A DNA stretch of 24,371 nucleotides from Clostridiales bacterium UBA4080. Lineage in GTDB: Bacteria > Bacillota > Clostridia > Lachnospirales > Vallitaleaceae. The notes below the pieces were generated by a model. The model did not search any database, had not been told where the DNA came from, and saw only the letters and a list, made by a program, of their open reading frames with translations. The stretch is taken from contig DFYO01000049.1 of the NCBI GenBank assembly GCA_002381865.1, positions 1 through 24,371 on the forward strand, written 5' to 3'. Made by a program: the position numbers and the translations under genes. Position 1 is the stretch's first letter, and the number at the start of each line of letters is the position of its first letter. Below are positions 6,767-14,489 of the stretch, in pieces.

Positions 6767-7926
6767 ATGCCGTCTCTTGGAGGGTCAAGTACAATTATAT
6801 CTGGCTTGTCTGTAAGTTCATCTAGTACCTTTAGCACGTCCCCTGCAATAAATTCGCAGTTTGTCAGTCCATTTAAGGCTGCGTTTTCTTTGGCTGCTTC
6901 AACTGCCTCTTCCACTATTTCCACCCCGACTGCTTTTTTTGCAACAGGTGCAAGCATCTGTGTAATAGTTCCCGTTCCACTGTATAAGTCAAATACAATT
7001 TTATCTTTGGTCTCACCCACATATTCTCTAACCTTTGAGTAAAGAACCTCTGCTCCTAAAGTGTTTGTCTGGAAAAAGGAAAATGGGGATATTTTAAAGC
7101 TCATTTCAAAAAGCTTATCATAAAAGTAATCTCTTCCATATAATAAACGCAGCTCAGTCACTTTTACTGCATCAGCTACTTCATCATTAATTGTATGAAG
7201 AATACCCGCAATTTTATTATTCAAGCTTAAGCTGTTAAGCATATCAATCCATTTTTTTAAGCTATAGTTATTTTGAGAAGTCGTCACAAGGTTGATTAAA
7301 AGCTCATTTGTCTTTTCTCCCTTGCGGATAATCAAATGGCGCAAATAGCCAATATGTGTTTTCTTAGAAAAATAATCCAGCCCTTCCTCTTGAAAAAAAT
7401 AAATTGTAGCTTTTAAAATGCTGTTAAAATCCTCATCTACAAGAATACAAGTTGTTGTATCAACAATATCATAGGTGCTGGCTCTTCTATGCAAGCCCAA
7501 GGCTAATGGCCCATCTTTAAAGGAATCTCCAAAGGAGTATTCCATTTTATTTCTATAAGCAGTTAACTTTGGACTTTTTAAAATACCTTCATAATTGTAC
7601 GTAGTATTTAAGCTGTCTAACATTTCTATGACCTGTCTTTCCTTAAGGGCAAGCTGTTTTTCGTATGGCAAGGTCTGATATAGACAGCCACCACAGCTTC
7701 CAAAAACTTCACATAGAGGAGCAATTTCATCAGGAGATTTTTCTAGCAGTTCCAAAATAACACCCGACATTTTGCCCTTTCTCTTCTTTGTAACAACTCC
7801 CTTAACCCTTTGTCCCTCTATAACATTACTTACATGCACTCTTTCGCCCTCCGCTGTAAGAACAATTCCTTTATTTGGGAAATCAACCTTTTCAATTATG
7901 CCTTCAAAATAATCTTTTTTCTTCAT
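6544..7926 (-). CDS. rlmD: 23S rRNA (uracil-5-)-methyltransferase, RlmD/RlmCD type
   Basis: SAM-dependent enzyme that makes 5-methyluridine in 23S rRNA; Gram-positive members (RlmCD) may modify two sites. About 460 residues, the usual length. Parts: N-terminal TRAM RNA-binding domain about 5-60; iron-sulfur cysteines 72, 78, 81 and 160; SAM motif DLYSGTGT about 313-320; DPPRDG about 381; catalytic Cys408 in YVSCKP; base Glu443 in GHVETVV. Start 7926 has better spacing from AAAGGA (6 bases) than 7929 (3 bases). The last eight residues appear to come from the inserted element, without loss of the catalytic residues. It has its own leader of about 250 bases after the terminator of the upstream gene. 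RlmC versus RlmD specificity cannot be told from sequence alone. Confidence 0.93.
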   Translation of the reverse strand: MKKKDYFEGIIEKVDFPNKGIVLTAEGERVHVSNVIEGQRVKGVVTKKRKGKMSGVILELLEKSPDEIAPLCEVFGSCGGCLYQTLPYEKQLALKERQVIEMLDSLNTTYNYEGILKSPKLTAYRNKMEYSFGDSFKDGPLALGLHRRASTYDIVDTTTCILVDEDFNSILKATIYFFQEEGLDYFSKKTHIGYLRHLIIRKGEKTNELLINLVTTSQNNYSLKKWIDMLNSLSLNNKIAGILHTINDEVADAVKVTELRLLYGRDYFYDKLFEMSFKISPFSFFQTNTLGAEVLYSKVREYVGETKDKIVFDLYSGTGTITQMLAPVAKKAVGVEIVEEAVEAAKENAALNGLTNCEFIAGDVLKVLDELTDKPDIIVLDPPRDGIHPKALKKIIDFGVDQLVYVSCKPTSLVRDLEVLLKNGYKVEKVCCVDMYVNTGHVETVVLLSHKKSQASSPSL

Positions 7927-8060
7927 CATTTTTCCTTTATTTATTATAATTTGCTTTTTTATTTACCATTTGTAATTCCGAAATACTATTTGTAATTGAA
8001 TAGCCTTCAGTAATATTATCCTCAAATATTTATACTACTCTTTGTTAACTCACTAGGATA

Positions 8061-8128
8061 GCATTAATCGGAATGCTTTTCATGTAAGCTGAAAAGCTTG
8101 TGCTCGTTTAATCCGGTCAAACCGAGCA
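8061..8128 (-). other. Hairpin-rich leader before the rRNA methyltransferase gene
   Basis: The roughly 250 bases between the terminator at 8185 and the methyltransferase start contain nested inverted repeats: TGCTCG-TTT against AAA-(C)-CGAGCA (8101-8128), GCTTTTC against GAAAAGC (8075-8097), and GCATT against AATGC (8061-8076). The last two share two bases and so compete. No known riboswitch consensus was recognised, and it could equally be an old insertion-sequence scar. The rest of 7930-8180 is AT-rich without a gene. Confidence 0.35.
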
Positions 8129-8184
8129 ATTTCTATGCATTTAACTAACAAAAAGATCCCTATAAAAACCCTTTTATACCTTAA

Positions 8185-8212
8185 AAATCAGTGGGATTTT
8201 TCCCACTGATTT
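8185..8212 (-). terminator. Intrinsic terminator after the small acidic membrane protein gene
   Basis: Perfect 12-bp stem AAATCAGTGGGA / TCCCACTGATTT with a 4-base loop; leftward it runs into TTTTTAAGG. It lies 22 bases past the stop of the gene at 8234. Confidence 0.85.
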
Positions 8213-8233
8213 AATTACTTATTATTTATAATG

Positions 8234-8527
8234 CTATTCTTCAATTCCTGCAGTATCATCCTCTTCTTCATCATCATAAACCTCATCGAAGTCTATATCG
8301 TCGTAATCATCATCTTCATAATCAAAATCATCATAATCATCAATTGGTGCAAAAAAGAATTTGTAAACTGCAAATCCAATTGCCGCAAGACCAACAAGTA
8401 CCGCTCCTGCAATTAGCCATGTGTAAGTTTTCTTTCTTTCTTCCACTTGCTTTTTGTGGAATTTATCAAGAATATCCTCTAGTTGCTTCGCTGTAATATT
8501 TTTTGCTCTAATCATTCTATCGTACAT
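8234..8527 (-). CDS. Small membrane protein with highly acidic C-terminal tail
   Basis: 97 residues. Residues 1-33 are charged and helical (EDILDKFHKKQVEERKK); about 34-62 form one hydrophobic membrane segment (WLIAGAVLVGLAAIGFAVYKFFF); the last 35 residues are almost all Asp, Glu and Tyr (DDYDDFDYEDDDYDDIDFDE). With Lys and Arg just before the helix, the N-terminus is predicted inside and the acidic tail outside, or the reverse if the tail directs it. There is an AAGGGA-type ribosome site upstream and a TATAAT at 8561-8566, so it seems to have its own promoter, although it follows pcrA by 79 bases. I do not recognise a named family. Similar short proteins with acidic tails occur beside pcrA in clostridia (from memory, unverified). 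Confidence 0.75.
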   Translation of the reverse strand: MYDRMIRAKNITAKQLEDILDKFHKKQVEERKKTYTWLIAGAVLVGLAAIGFAVYKFFFAPIDDYDDFDYEDDDYDDIDFDEVYDDEEEDDTAGIEE

Positions 8528-8606
8528 ATTCTCACACTTCCCTTCACGTTTAATGACTTCATTATAACATCAAATTTATTTTTTGAACAGATTTTTACAA
8601 ATAATA

Positions 8607-10814
8607 TCAAGATTTTTTTAAACCTGCAAGCCCTGCAAACATTTTTTTAACGCCTACACTAGGAAAATTAACTGTTACCTGATAGTCCTTTCCTCCATGC
8701 TCGATTTTCTCCACCTGTCCCATACCAAAAACCTTGTGCTTAACAATATCCCCCTCTCCATACTCTAATACTGCTGAGTTGCTCACAGGAATAGCTGTTT
8801 TAACTCCTGTTTTTGCCATTTGATAGGGCTGGCTTTTGAAAAACGAGTTGTTCTTTCTAGCATAGCTGATAGGAATTTTACTATCATCTTTTATATTATC
8901 TTCTTTAATCATAAGACTTGAAGGTATTTCTGATAAAAACCTTGATGCAGGATTCGCCATGGTTTGACCATTTGTCATTCTTGAGCTTGCACTTGTTAGC
9001 CAAAGCTGTCTTTCTGCTCTTGTAATGCCTACATAGCAAAGTCTTCTTTCCTCTTCAATATCCTCTTCGTTTCCAGTAGACATAGACATATAGCTAGGAA
9101 ACAAGCCATCCTCCATTCCGCATAAAAATACACAAGGAAATTCAAGCCCCTTTGCGCTATGAAGTGTCATTAATACCACGCTATTATTATTTTCATCATA
9201 CTGATCTACATCTGCAACAAGAGATACCTCCTCTAAAAATCCATTTAAGGTTGGCTCTTCTGTATTATCCTGATAATCCGCCAGTTTTGAAACAAGCTCA
9301 TTAATATTGTTTAATCTGTCTTTAGCTTCGTCAGTGTTTTCTTCAATTAGTTCTCTTCTGTATCCAGTTTTTTCCATAATTGTTTGTAATAACTCTGTTA
9401 AGCTTCCCTCATAATTTACAAAGCTCATTATTAGCTTATAAAAATCAGTAACCTTCTTTTCAGCTCTGGAAATATCACTGATAAAGCTTGCATTTGAGAG
9501 TGCTTTAAAAAAGCTCATATCATTTGCATTGGCATAAATTTCAATTTTATCTACCGTCGCATCACCAATTCCTCTTCTTGGAACATTAATAATTCTTTTA
9601 ACGGATAGATTATCTGTTTCATTTGCAACTACTCGCAGATAAGCAAGCACATCCTTAATCTCTTTCCTTTGATAAAAGGAAACTCCTCCCACGATTCTAT
9701 AAGGAATATTTAAGCTTATAAGCCTTTCCTCTAAAACACGGGATTGTGCATTTGTTCTGTATAAAATCGCAAATTCATTATAATTACTATTTTCTTTTGA
9801 TTTTTGCATTATCTGAGCTGCAATATAAGCCGCCTCTTCTTTTTCTGAGGATAACCTTTTATACACAAGCTTCTCTCCTGCTTCAGCCTCTGTCCACAGC
9901 TTTTTAAGCTTTCTTTTGCTATTGTTGCTAATCACCTGATTGGCTGCTTCAAGAATATTACTTGTAGAACGATAGTTTTGCTCAAGTTTTATAATTTTTG
10001 TATTTTTATAGTTTTTTTCAAAATTCAGAATGTTTTTTATATCTGCTCCTCTGAATTTATAAATTGATTGATCATCGTCTCCTACAACACAGAGGTTTTT
10101 ATGCTCTCTGGCAAGTAAATCCACCAGCATAAACTGTACACTGTTTGTATCCTGATACTCATCCACCATTATATATTGAAATAGCTGTTGATATTGCTTT
10201 AATACCTCTGGATGATATGTAAACAGCTCAACCGCCTTTGTTAAGAGGTCTCCAAAGTCCATTGCATTGGATTTTCTTAACTTATCCTGATAAAGCGTAT
10301 ATATTTTTGCAATCATTTCTTTACGATAATCACCCATGGCATTTGTTGCAAATACCGGAGGAGTTATCATTTCATTTTTTGCACTGCTTATAGCACTTAG
10401 TACCGCAGATTCCTTATATTGTTTTGGGTCTAAATTAAGCTGTTTAATGCACTCTCTAATAATTTTCTTACTGTCATCACTGTCATAAATAGTAAAATAC
10501 TTATCAAAGCCTAATTTATCTGCATATCTTCTTAAAATTCTGACACATGAGGAATGAAAGGTCGAAACCCATACATCACTTCCTTGTCCGATAAGAGAAT
10601 CAACTCTTTCTCTCATTTCCTTTGCTGCCTTATTAGTAAAGGTAATCGCCATAATATTGTATGGCTTCACATTTTTTTCCTCAATTAAATACGCAATTCT
10701 GTGGGTAAGCACTCTTGTTTTTCCCGAACCTGCTCCTGCTATAATCAGCAGAGGTCCTTCCGTTGTTACAACTGCCTGCTTTTGCATTGGATTTAATAAA
10801 TCATATTTGCTCAT
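8607..10814 (-). CDS. pcrA: ATP-dependent DNA helicase PcrA (UvrD family)
   Basis: Superfamily 1A 3'-5' helicase for repair, rolling-circle plasmid replication and clearing RecA or RNA polymerase from DNA. 735 residues from ATG 10814, with AAAGGAG five bases upstream; the frame opens earlier with TTG but has no ribosome site there. Motifs in order: Q motif region LNPMQKQAV; Walker A GAGSGKT about 27-33; Ia TFTNKAAKEM; Walker B/II DEYQDTN; III GDDDQSIYKFRGAD; IV EQNYRST; V TLHSAKGLEF; VI EERRLCYVGITRAER. The C-terminal about 50 residues (GDIVKHKVFGMGQVEKI...) match the Tudor-like RNA-polymerase-binding fold of PcrA. All motifs are intact. In many Firmicutes ligA follows pcrA; here it does not. 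Confidence 0.96.
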   Translation of the reverse strand: MSKYDLLNPMQKQAVVTTEGPLLIIAGAGSGKTRVLTHRIAYLIEEKNVKPYNIMAITFTNKAAKEMRERVDSLIGQGSDVWVSTFHSSCVRILRRYADKLGFDKYFTIYDSDDSKKIIRECIKQLNLDPKQYKESAVLSAISSAKNEMITPPVFATNAMGDYRKEMIAKIYTLYQDKLRKSNAMDFGDLLTKAVELFTYHPEVLKQYQQLFQYIMVDEYQDTNSVQFMLVDLLAREHKNLCVVGDDDQSIYKFRGADIKNILNFEKNYKNTKIIKLEQNYRSTSNILEAANQVISNNSKRKLKKLWTEAEAGEKLVYKRLSSEKEEAAYIAAQIMQKSKENSNYNEFAILYRTNAQSRVLEERLISLNIPYRIVGGVSFYQRKEIKDVLAYLRVVANETDNLSVKRIINVPRRGIGDATVDKIEIYANANDMSFFKALSNASFISDISRAEKKVTDFYKLIMSFVNYEGSLTELLQTIMEKTGYRRELIEENTDEAKDRLNNINELVSKLADYQDNTEEPTLNGFLEEVSLVADVDQYDENNNSVVLMTLHSAKGLEFPCVFLCGMEDGLFPSYMSMSTGNEEDIEEERRLCYVGITRAERQLWLTSASSRMTNGQTMANPASRFLSEIPSSLMIKEDNIKDDSKIPISYARKNNSFFKSQPYQMAKTGVKTAIPVSNSAVLEYGEGDIVKHKVFGMGQVEKIEHGGKDYQVTVNFPSVGVKKMFAGLAGLKKS

Positions 10815-10901
10815 AACTGCTCCTTTTATTATACGCAAAAAATTTCTCTGTATTGCATTATTCTTTTTTTCTGCCTATAGCCTTTACTTATATATATTTT
10901 T

Positions 10902-10966
10902 CTGGCACCTAAAACCTGGCACCTCTTATTCAAATATCTCCTGCTTCATAGAAAAAACAGGTACCT
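10902..10966. repeat. Short GGTGCC/GGTACC repeat cluster
   Basis: CTGGCACCT occurs twice in direct orientation (10902-10910 and 10916-10924), separated by AAAAC, and a related CAGGTACC unit follows at 10958-10965. On the other strand this reads AGGTGCCAG-GTTTT-AGGTGCCAG. It lies in the 406-base gap between the pcrA and DUF1836 genes. The remainder of that gap is AT-rich with the DUF1836 promoter near its right end. Confidence 0.5.
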
Positions 10967-11110
10967 ATTATTAATTGACCTAATTTGCCGTTCAATATCT
11001 ATCATACCATAAGAACAAGCTTTCTTCTATATTATAATAGAGTATTTTTTCTGAAGCTTGCTTATGCAGCATCTAAATATTATCTAAGCGCTTTAGTATG
11101 ATTATCTCCC

Positions 11111-11139
11111 TTGTACTTTGCAATTAGATACTATATAAT
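11111..11139 (+). promoter_or_regulatory. Promoter of the DUF1836 gene
   Basis: TTGTAC (11111-11116), 17 bases, TATAAT (11134-11139). A transcript would have a leader of about 75 bases before the start at 11221. Confidence 0.65.
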
Positions 11140-11220
11140 ATATTTGTTATTACGCATTAACCTAAAAATATAAAATAATACATAATGAATATTATAAAAC
11201 AAAGCACTCAATGAGGTGGT

Positions 11221-11868
11221 ATGGATATGGAATATGATAAGCTGGTAGAAAAGATAATGCAGGGATTTAAAGAAAAAACATATCTGGATGCATCTAGCAT
11301 TCCAAATATTGATTTATATATGGATCAGGTTACTACATTTATGGATGATCATCTCGAGCTTTTCAAGCGTTCTGAAGATGATAAAACGCTTACAAAAACA
11401 ATGATTAATAATTATAGCAAGTTTCATCTTCTTCCCCCTACTAATAAGAAAAAGTATTCCAAGGATCATATACTTCTTTTATTGTTTATTTTTTATCTTA
11501 AACCAAGCCTTTCAATTCCCGATATTGGAAGTACACTAAAACCAATTCAGGAGCTATTATTAGATAAGAACTTTCCTGTTTCTCTTGAGGAATATTTTGA
11601 CACTCTTTCAAGAACTCAGGCAGAGCATTTTGATAGCTTCTCTCAACAGGTTATCGATACAGTTAAGCTTTCTCAGGAATTATTTAATGATTTATCCAAT
11701 AAGGATAATGAGCTGCTTTCAGTTATAAGTATAATATATATGCTTTCACTTCAAGCCTCAATGCAAAAAAGCATTGCTACTCATCTTATTGATAACTATC
11801 TTAAACCTTTAGAGCAAGCTAAAGAAAAAGAATCAAAAAAAGAAAAACCTAAAAAAGCACATAAATAG
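11221..11868 (+). CDS. DUF1836 domain-containing protein
   Basis: 215 residues, soluble. About residues 45-110 carry the DUF1836 pattern known from Firmicutes: a MerR-like winged-helix segment (TKTMINNYSKFHLLPPTNKK, then YSKDHILLLLFIFYLKPSLSIPDI). The second half is helical and ends in a Lys/Glu-rich tail (EKESKKEKPKKAHK). A DNA-binding regulatory role is suggested by the HTH-like region, but no target is known. The start is either 11221 or 11227; GAGGTGG at 11213-11219 is close to the first, so both are possible. Monocistronic, with its own promoter and a shared terminator against rubredoxin. Confidence 0.85.
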   Translation: MDMEYDKLVEKIMQGFKEKTYLDASSIPNIDLYMDQVTTFMDDHLELFKRSEDDKTLTKTMINNYSKFHLLPPTNKKKYSKDHILLLLFIFYLKPSLSIPDIGSTLKPIQELLLDKNFPVSLEEYFDTLSRTQAEHFDSFSQQVIDTVKLSQELFNDLSNKDNELLSVISIIYMLSLQASMQKSIATHLIDNYLKPLEQAKEKESKKEKPKKAHK

Positions 11869-11887
11869 GGGAGCGAATGCTCCCCTA
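11866..11887. terminator. Bidirectional terminator between DUF1836 and rubredoxin genes
   Basis: 9-bp stem TAGGGGAGC / GCTCCCCTA with GAAT loop, starting in the DUF1836 stop codon and lying 14 bases beyond the rubredoxin stop. Leftward it is followed by TTTATGTGCTTTTTT; rightward by AAATTATT, so it is better for leftward transcripts. Confidence 0.75.
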
Positions 11888-11900
11888 AATTATTATCATC

Positions 11901-12062
11901 TTATTCTGCTTTTTCAAAATCCTCTTTGCCAACTCCACATAGTGGACATACCCAATCATCTGGAATATCTTCAAATGCTGTTCCTGGAGCAATTCCACCA
12001 TCTGGATCCCCTTCTGCTGGATCATAAACATAACCACAAACTACACATACATACTTATCCAT
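11901..12062 (-). CDS. Rubredoxin
   Basis: 53-residue electron carrier with one iron held by four cysteines: CVVCG near the N-terminus (Cys6, Cys9) and CPLCG near the C-terminus (Cys39, Cys42). The sequence between them (YVYDPAEGDPDGGI, then GTAFEDIPDDWVCP) is classic. In anaerobes rubredoxin passes electrons to rubrerythrin, superoxide reductase or flavodiiron proteins to remove oxygen and peroxide. The start at 12062 follows AGAGGAGG; the frame extends upstream but the extra residues are untranslated leader lying over the promoter. None of its usual partners is in the window. It has its own consensus promoter and is therefore likely well expressed. Confidence 0.97.
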   Translation of the reverse strand: MDKYVCVVCGYVYDPAEGDPDGGIAPGTAFEDIPDDWVCPLCGVGKEDFEKAE

Positions 12063-12098
12063 GATATTTCCTCCTCTTTGTCTTATTGATATATGCAT

Positions 12099-12147
12099 AT
12101 TATACATATCTATTTTCATTAATGTCAATACAATTTTGCAAATTGTA
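12099..12147 (-). promoter_or_regulatory. Rubredoxin promoter with adjacent palindrome
   Basis: Leftward TTGACA (12123-12128), 18 bases, TATAAT (12099-12104) preceded by TG (extended -10): all 12 consensus bases match. Directly upstream of the -35 box is a perfect 8-bp inverted repeat TACAATTT-TGC-AAATTGTA (12129-12147), a candidate activator or repressor site. It does not match the PerR, Fur or Rex consensus as I know them. Confidence 0.75.
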
Positions 12148-12179
12148 TATACGCTTTTCAATCTAAATACTACTTATCT

Positions 12180-12470
12180 CTATTTGTTCTCTATTCTGGA
12201 AAAAACCATATCATATCCGTCATTACCATAATTTAAAGAACGATTTACGCGGCTGATTGTTGCTGTTGAAGCTCCCGTTTTTTCCGCAATCTCTAGATAC
12301 GTGTTTTGCTCTCTGAGCATTTTCGCTACATGGAGTCTTTGCGCAAGAGCATGAAGTTCATTAATAGTACATATATCTTCAAAAAAACTATAGCATTCCT
12401 TTATATCCTTTAAAGTTAGTATAGCTTCGAATAAATGATCAATTTCTTCACTTTTTATATTTTTGCTCAC
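12180..12470 (-). CDS. YerC/YecD family TrpR-related regulator
   Basis: 96 residues, the usual family length. All-helical, with the TrpR-like helix-turn-helix at about 55-85 (YLEIAEKTGASTATISRVNR) after the conserved LHALAQRLHVAKML helix. Family members are presumed DNA-binding regulators in Firmicutes; B. subtilis YerC lies near pcrB-pcrA-ligA, and here the gene is also within a few kb of pcrA. The start is GTG 12470 with AAAGGAG eight bases away. An inverted repeat upstream may be its own operator. It lies 81 bases after the PHP gene on the same strand. Its effector and targets are unknown. Confidence 0.9.
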   Translation of the reverse strand: MSKNIKSEEIDHLFEAILTLKDIKECYSFFEDICTINELHALAQRLHVAKMLREQNTYLEIAEKTGASTATISRVNRSLNYGNDGYDMVFSRIENK

Positions 12471-12492
12471 CTTGTCAGCTCCTTTTTTGTTA

Positions 12493-12514
12493 CATAATAA
12501 TCTATTCTATTATG
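12493..12514 (-). promoter_or_regulatory. Inverted repeat upstream of the YerC-like gene
   Basis: Perfect 7-bp arms CATAATA-N8-TATTATG, about 23-44 bases before the GTG start. The spacing and position fit a self-operator of the TrpR-like protein. In AT-rich DNA such a match can also arise by chance. Confidence 0.35.
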
Positions 12515-12551
12515 ATATTAACATTTTAATCCTATAACGTAAAGAATTAAT

Positions 12552-13265
12552 TTATATTTTTTTCATAAAGCCCTTAAGCCTTTCCATACTCAGGTTTACT
12601 ATAAGCTCTTGTGGAAAACCAATCTCCTCAACAAGCTTTTCACCATAGCAGAAGTTTGCAATATCGCAAGAAATATGCGCATCGCTTCCAAGAATAACTG
12701 GCTGATCATACTTCTCACAAAACTTTAATATTTCTCTTGTAGCTTTTACTGCATCAACTCTAAATCCCTTTGGGTTTAAAGATGCATTATTAACCTCTAA
12801 TAGCACTTTGTTTTCCTTTGCTCCAAGAACTATCTCTTCATAATCCATTGTAAACCTTACATCGTCTGGATGCCCTATTATATTTACATAAGGATTTTCC
12901 ATTACTCTTAAAAGCGCTTTTGTGTTTTCTTTTTTTGAGCCTGCTTTAATACAAGGGGGATGGAAGCTTGCAATCGTATAATCTAAATTTCTCAAATCTT
13001 CCTTACTCATATCCAGCTTACCATTATGGCTTATAATATTTGCTTCTACACCAATCATAAGCTTAATATCCTGCATATTCCTAGGTATTACTCTTGTATT
13101 GTGAAAATGGTATATATAAGCACTTCCTGGCATTGCTGGTGCGTGATCAGAAATTCCAAGCAGCTTGATACCCTTATCCTTTGCTGCACTGACCATTTCC
13201 TGCAAGGTACTATAAGCATGACCGCTTGCTATTGTATGCGTATGTAAATCAAATAAATATTTCAT
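12552..13265 (-). CDS. PHP-domain phosphoesterase, YcdX type
   Basis: 237 residues, matching the YcdX-like phosphatase length. The polymerase-and-histidinol-phosphatase fold is shown by its metal ligands in order: HTHTIASGHAYST (residues 8-20), GISDHAP, GVEANI, ASFHPP, IIGHPDD and GSDAHI near the C-terminus, which together bind three divalent metals. It hydrolyses phosphate monoesters; the physiological substrate of this subfamily is not firmly known. The start at 13265 follows CAGGAGG. It lies 28 bases after the second chrA gene, so it is probably cotranscribed with the transporter pair, though no functional link is evident. The related HisJ histidinol phosphatase is less likely, since it is longer and no his genes are near. 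Confidence 0.9.
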   Translation of the reverse strand: MKYLFDLHTHTIASGHAYSTLQEMVSAAKDKGIKLLGISDHAPAMPGSAYIYHFHNTRVIPRNMQDIKLMIGVEANIISHNGKLDMSKEDLRNLDYTIASFHPPCIKAGSKKENTKALLRVMENPYVNIIGHPDDVRFTMDYEEIVLGAKENKVLLEVNNASLNPKGFRVDAVKATREILKFCEKYDQPVILGSDAHISCDIANFCYGEKLVEEIGFPQELIVNLSMERLKGFMKKI

Positions 13266-13293
13266 CTTAATTTCCTCCTGTAAACTTATTCCC

Positions 13294-13863
13294 TTAAAAG
13301 TTACCCAAAAGAATGCCCACTACTCCTCCAGCTATTATAAGCAGAGCAGGGCTTTTTCTAAGCTTGAATGTAAATACAAAAAATATAGCCATTGCAATAC
13401 ATGCTTTAATATCAAAAAAGCTAGTAATACTTCCTGTTTTCTTAAAACTGTCAATATCAAAAATGGTTACTAGTGCAATATTAAAAATTGCTGTTGCAAC
13501 CAGTCCAATTACTACCGCTCTTAATCCTTTTAAAATACTCTTCACTCTTTCATTTTCATCAAAGTGTTCCATAAATCTACCAATAATCATTGAAAATACA
13601 ACCCCTGGGATTACGACTGCGACCGAAGCTATAACAGCACCCTCGATTCCGCCCTGAAAAAACCCTACAAAGGTTGCCAGATTAATTGCTAAGGGCCCAG
13701 GTGTAGACTGTGAAATCGCAATTACATCTGCAAATTCTTTAAGATTCATCCACCCCAAATTAATAACCCTTTCTTGTAGCAATACAAGAACTGCCAGTCC
13801 TCCGCCATAGCTAAAAAATCCAATAACAAAAAACTCAATTACCAGCTTTATCAATATTTCCAT
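13294..13863 (-). CDS. chrA: Chromate transporter family protein, second half-size subunit
   Basis: 189 residues from ATG 13863, chosen for GGAGG seven bases upstream rather than the ATG at 13878. A single CHR domain with about six membrane helices. Signature segments: FFSYGGGLAVLVLLQERV near the N-terminus and ISQSTPGPLAINLATFVGF around residue 55. Full-length ChrA proteins contain two such domains; here they are split in two genes that overlap by 29 bases, the paired short-chain form that works as a heteromer. Family members export chromate or take up sulfate-like anions; in anaerobes without chromate exposure the true substrate is uncertain. Translation is probably coupled to the upstream partner. 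Confidence 0.9.
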   Translation of the reverse strand: MEILIKLVIEFFVIGFFSYGGGLAVLVLLQERVINLGWMNLKEFADVIAISQSTPGPLAINLATFVGFFQGGIEGAVIASVAVVIPGVVFSMIIGRFMEHFDENERVKSILKGLRAVVIGLVATAIFNIALVTIFDIDSFKKTGSITSFFDIKACIAMAIFFVFTFKLRKSPALLIIAGGVVGILLGNF

Positions 13864-14404
13864 TGCTCGTCCTCCCATATATGATAAAGCTTAAAAGAAC
13901 TCCAGCTAATATTATATAAACAGGAGATATTTTCAAAAAACTAATTCCACAAAAGGCTGATATTGCCATTATTGCTCCTGTTTTATCCTGAATAGATTTA
14001 ATTATTAGATTCCATAAGGTGTTTATAAGCAGTGCTAATACCGCAATTCTTATTCCCTTAAGACAATTAATAACATACATATTATGCGAAAAGCTTTCAT
14101 AGGCTCTGGAAATAATTAAAATCACAATAACCGAAGGTGTTATTGCTCCAAGGCAGGAAGCTATAGTTCCCTTAATTCCTCTAAGCTTATAGCCTAATAG
14201 TGCAGAGGTGTTTACAGCAATAATCCCAGGAATTGATTGAGCTAATGCAAAGCTGTTCACCACCTCCTCCTCCTTAAACCATCCCTTTTCTTCAACTGCA
14301 ATTCTTTCAATTATAGGAAGCATGGCAAATCCGCCTCCAAAGGTCATCGCTCCCATTCTAAAAAAAACTACAAATATCTTAAATAAACCAATACTATTTT
14401 TCAT
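13835..14404 (-). CDS. chrA: Chromate transporter family protein, first half-size subunit
   Basis: 189 residues with one CHR domain and about six membrane helices. Conserved segments: RMGAMTFGGGFAMLPIIER (residues 17-35) and ALAQSIPGIIAVNTSALLGY, parallel to those in the following gene, as expected from an ancient duplication with opposite membrane orientation of the two halves. The start at 14404 has GAGGAAAGG upstream. It overlaps the second subunit gene by 29 bases. The gene is 85 bases after the aminopeptidase gene, which ends in a weak hairpin. Chromate export is the family label; the real anion is unproven. Confidence 0.9.
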   Translation of the reverse strand: MKNSIGLFKIFVVFFRMGAMTFGGGFAMLPIIERIAVEEKGWFKEEEVVNSFALAQSIPGIIAVNTSALLGYKLRGIKGTIASCLGAITPSVIVILIISRAYESFSHNMYVINCLKGIRIAVLALLINTLWNLIIKSIQDKTGAIMAISAFCGISFLKISPVYIILAGVLLSFIIYGRTSNGNIDKAGN

Positions 14405-14489
14405 TACCTTTCCTCACTAACAAATTTTTCTCTAATACTAACCTATATATCTTTTTATATTCCTTTTCTTGGGCGCTTTATTTGTAAAT

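Noticed and set aside
6767..7042. Rightward 91-codon frame inside the methyltransferase gene
   Set aside because: Antisense shadow with Ser/Thr-rich low-complexity composition.
8061..8128. Known riboswitch before the methyltransferase
   Set aside because: No match to the conserved cores of c-di-GMP, purine, preQ1, T-box, FMN, cobalamin or fluoride classes that I could recognise by eye.
8231..8416. Rightward Ile-rich frame opposite the acidic-tail gene
   Set aside because: It is the reverse reading of the Asp/Glu repeats, not a gene.
13294..14404. Frameshifted single ChrA gene
   Set aside because: Each half has its own start and ribosome site, and both carry complete CHR domains; paired short-chain ChrA genes are a known arrangement.
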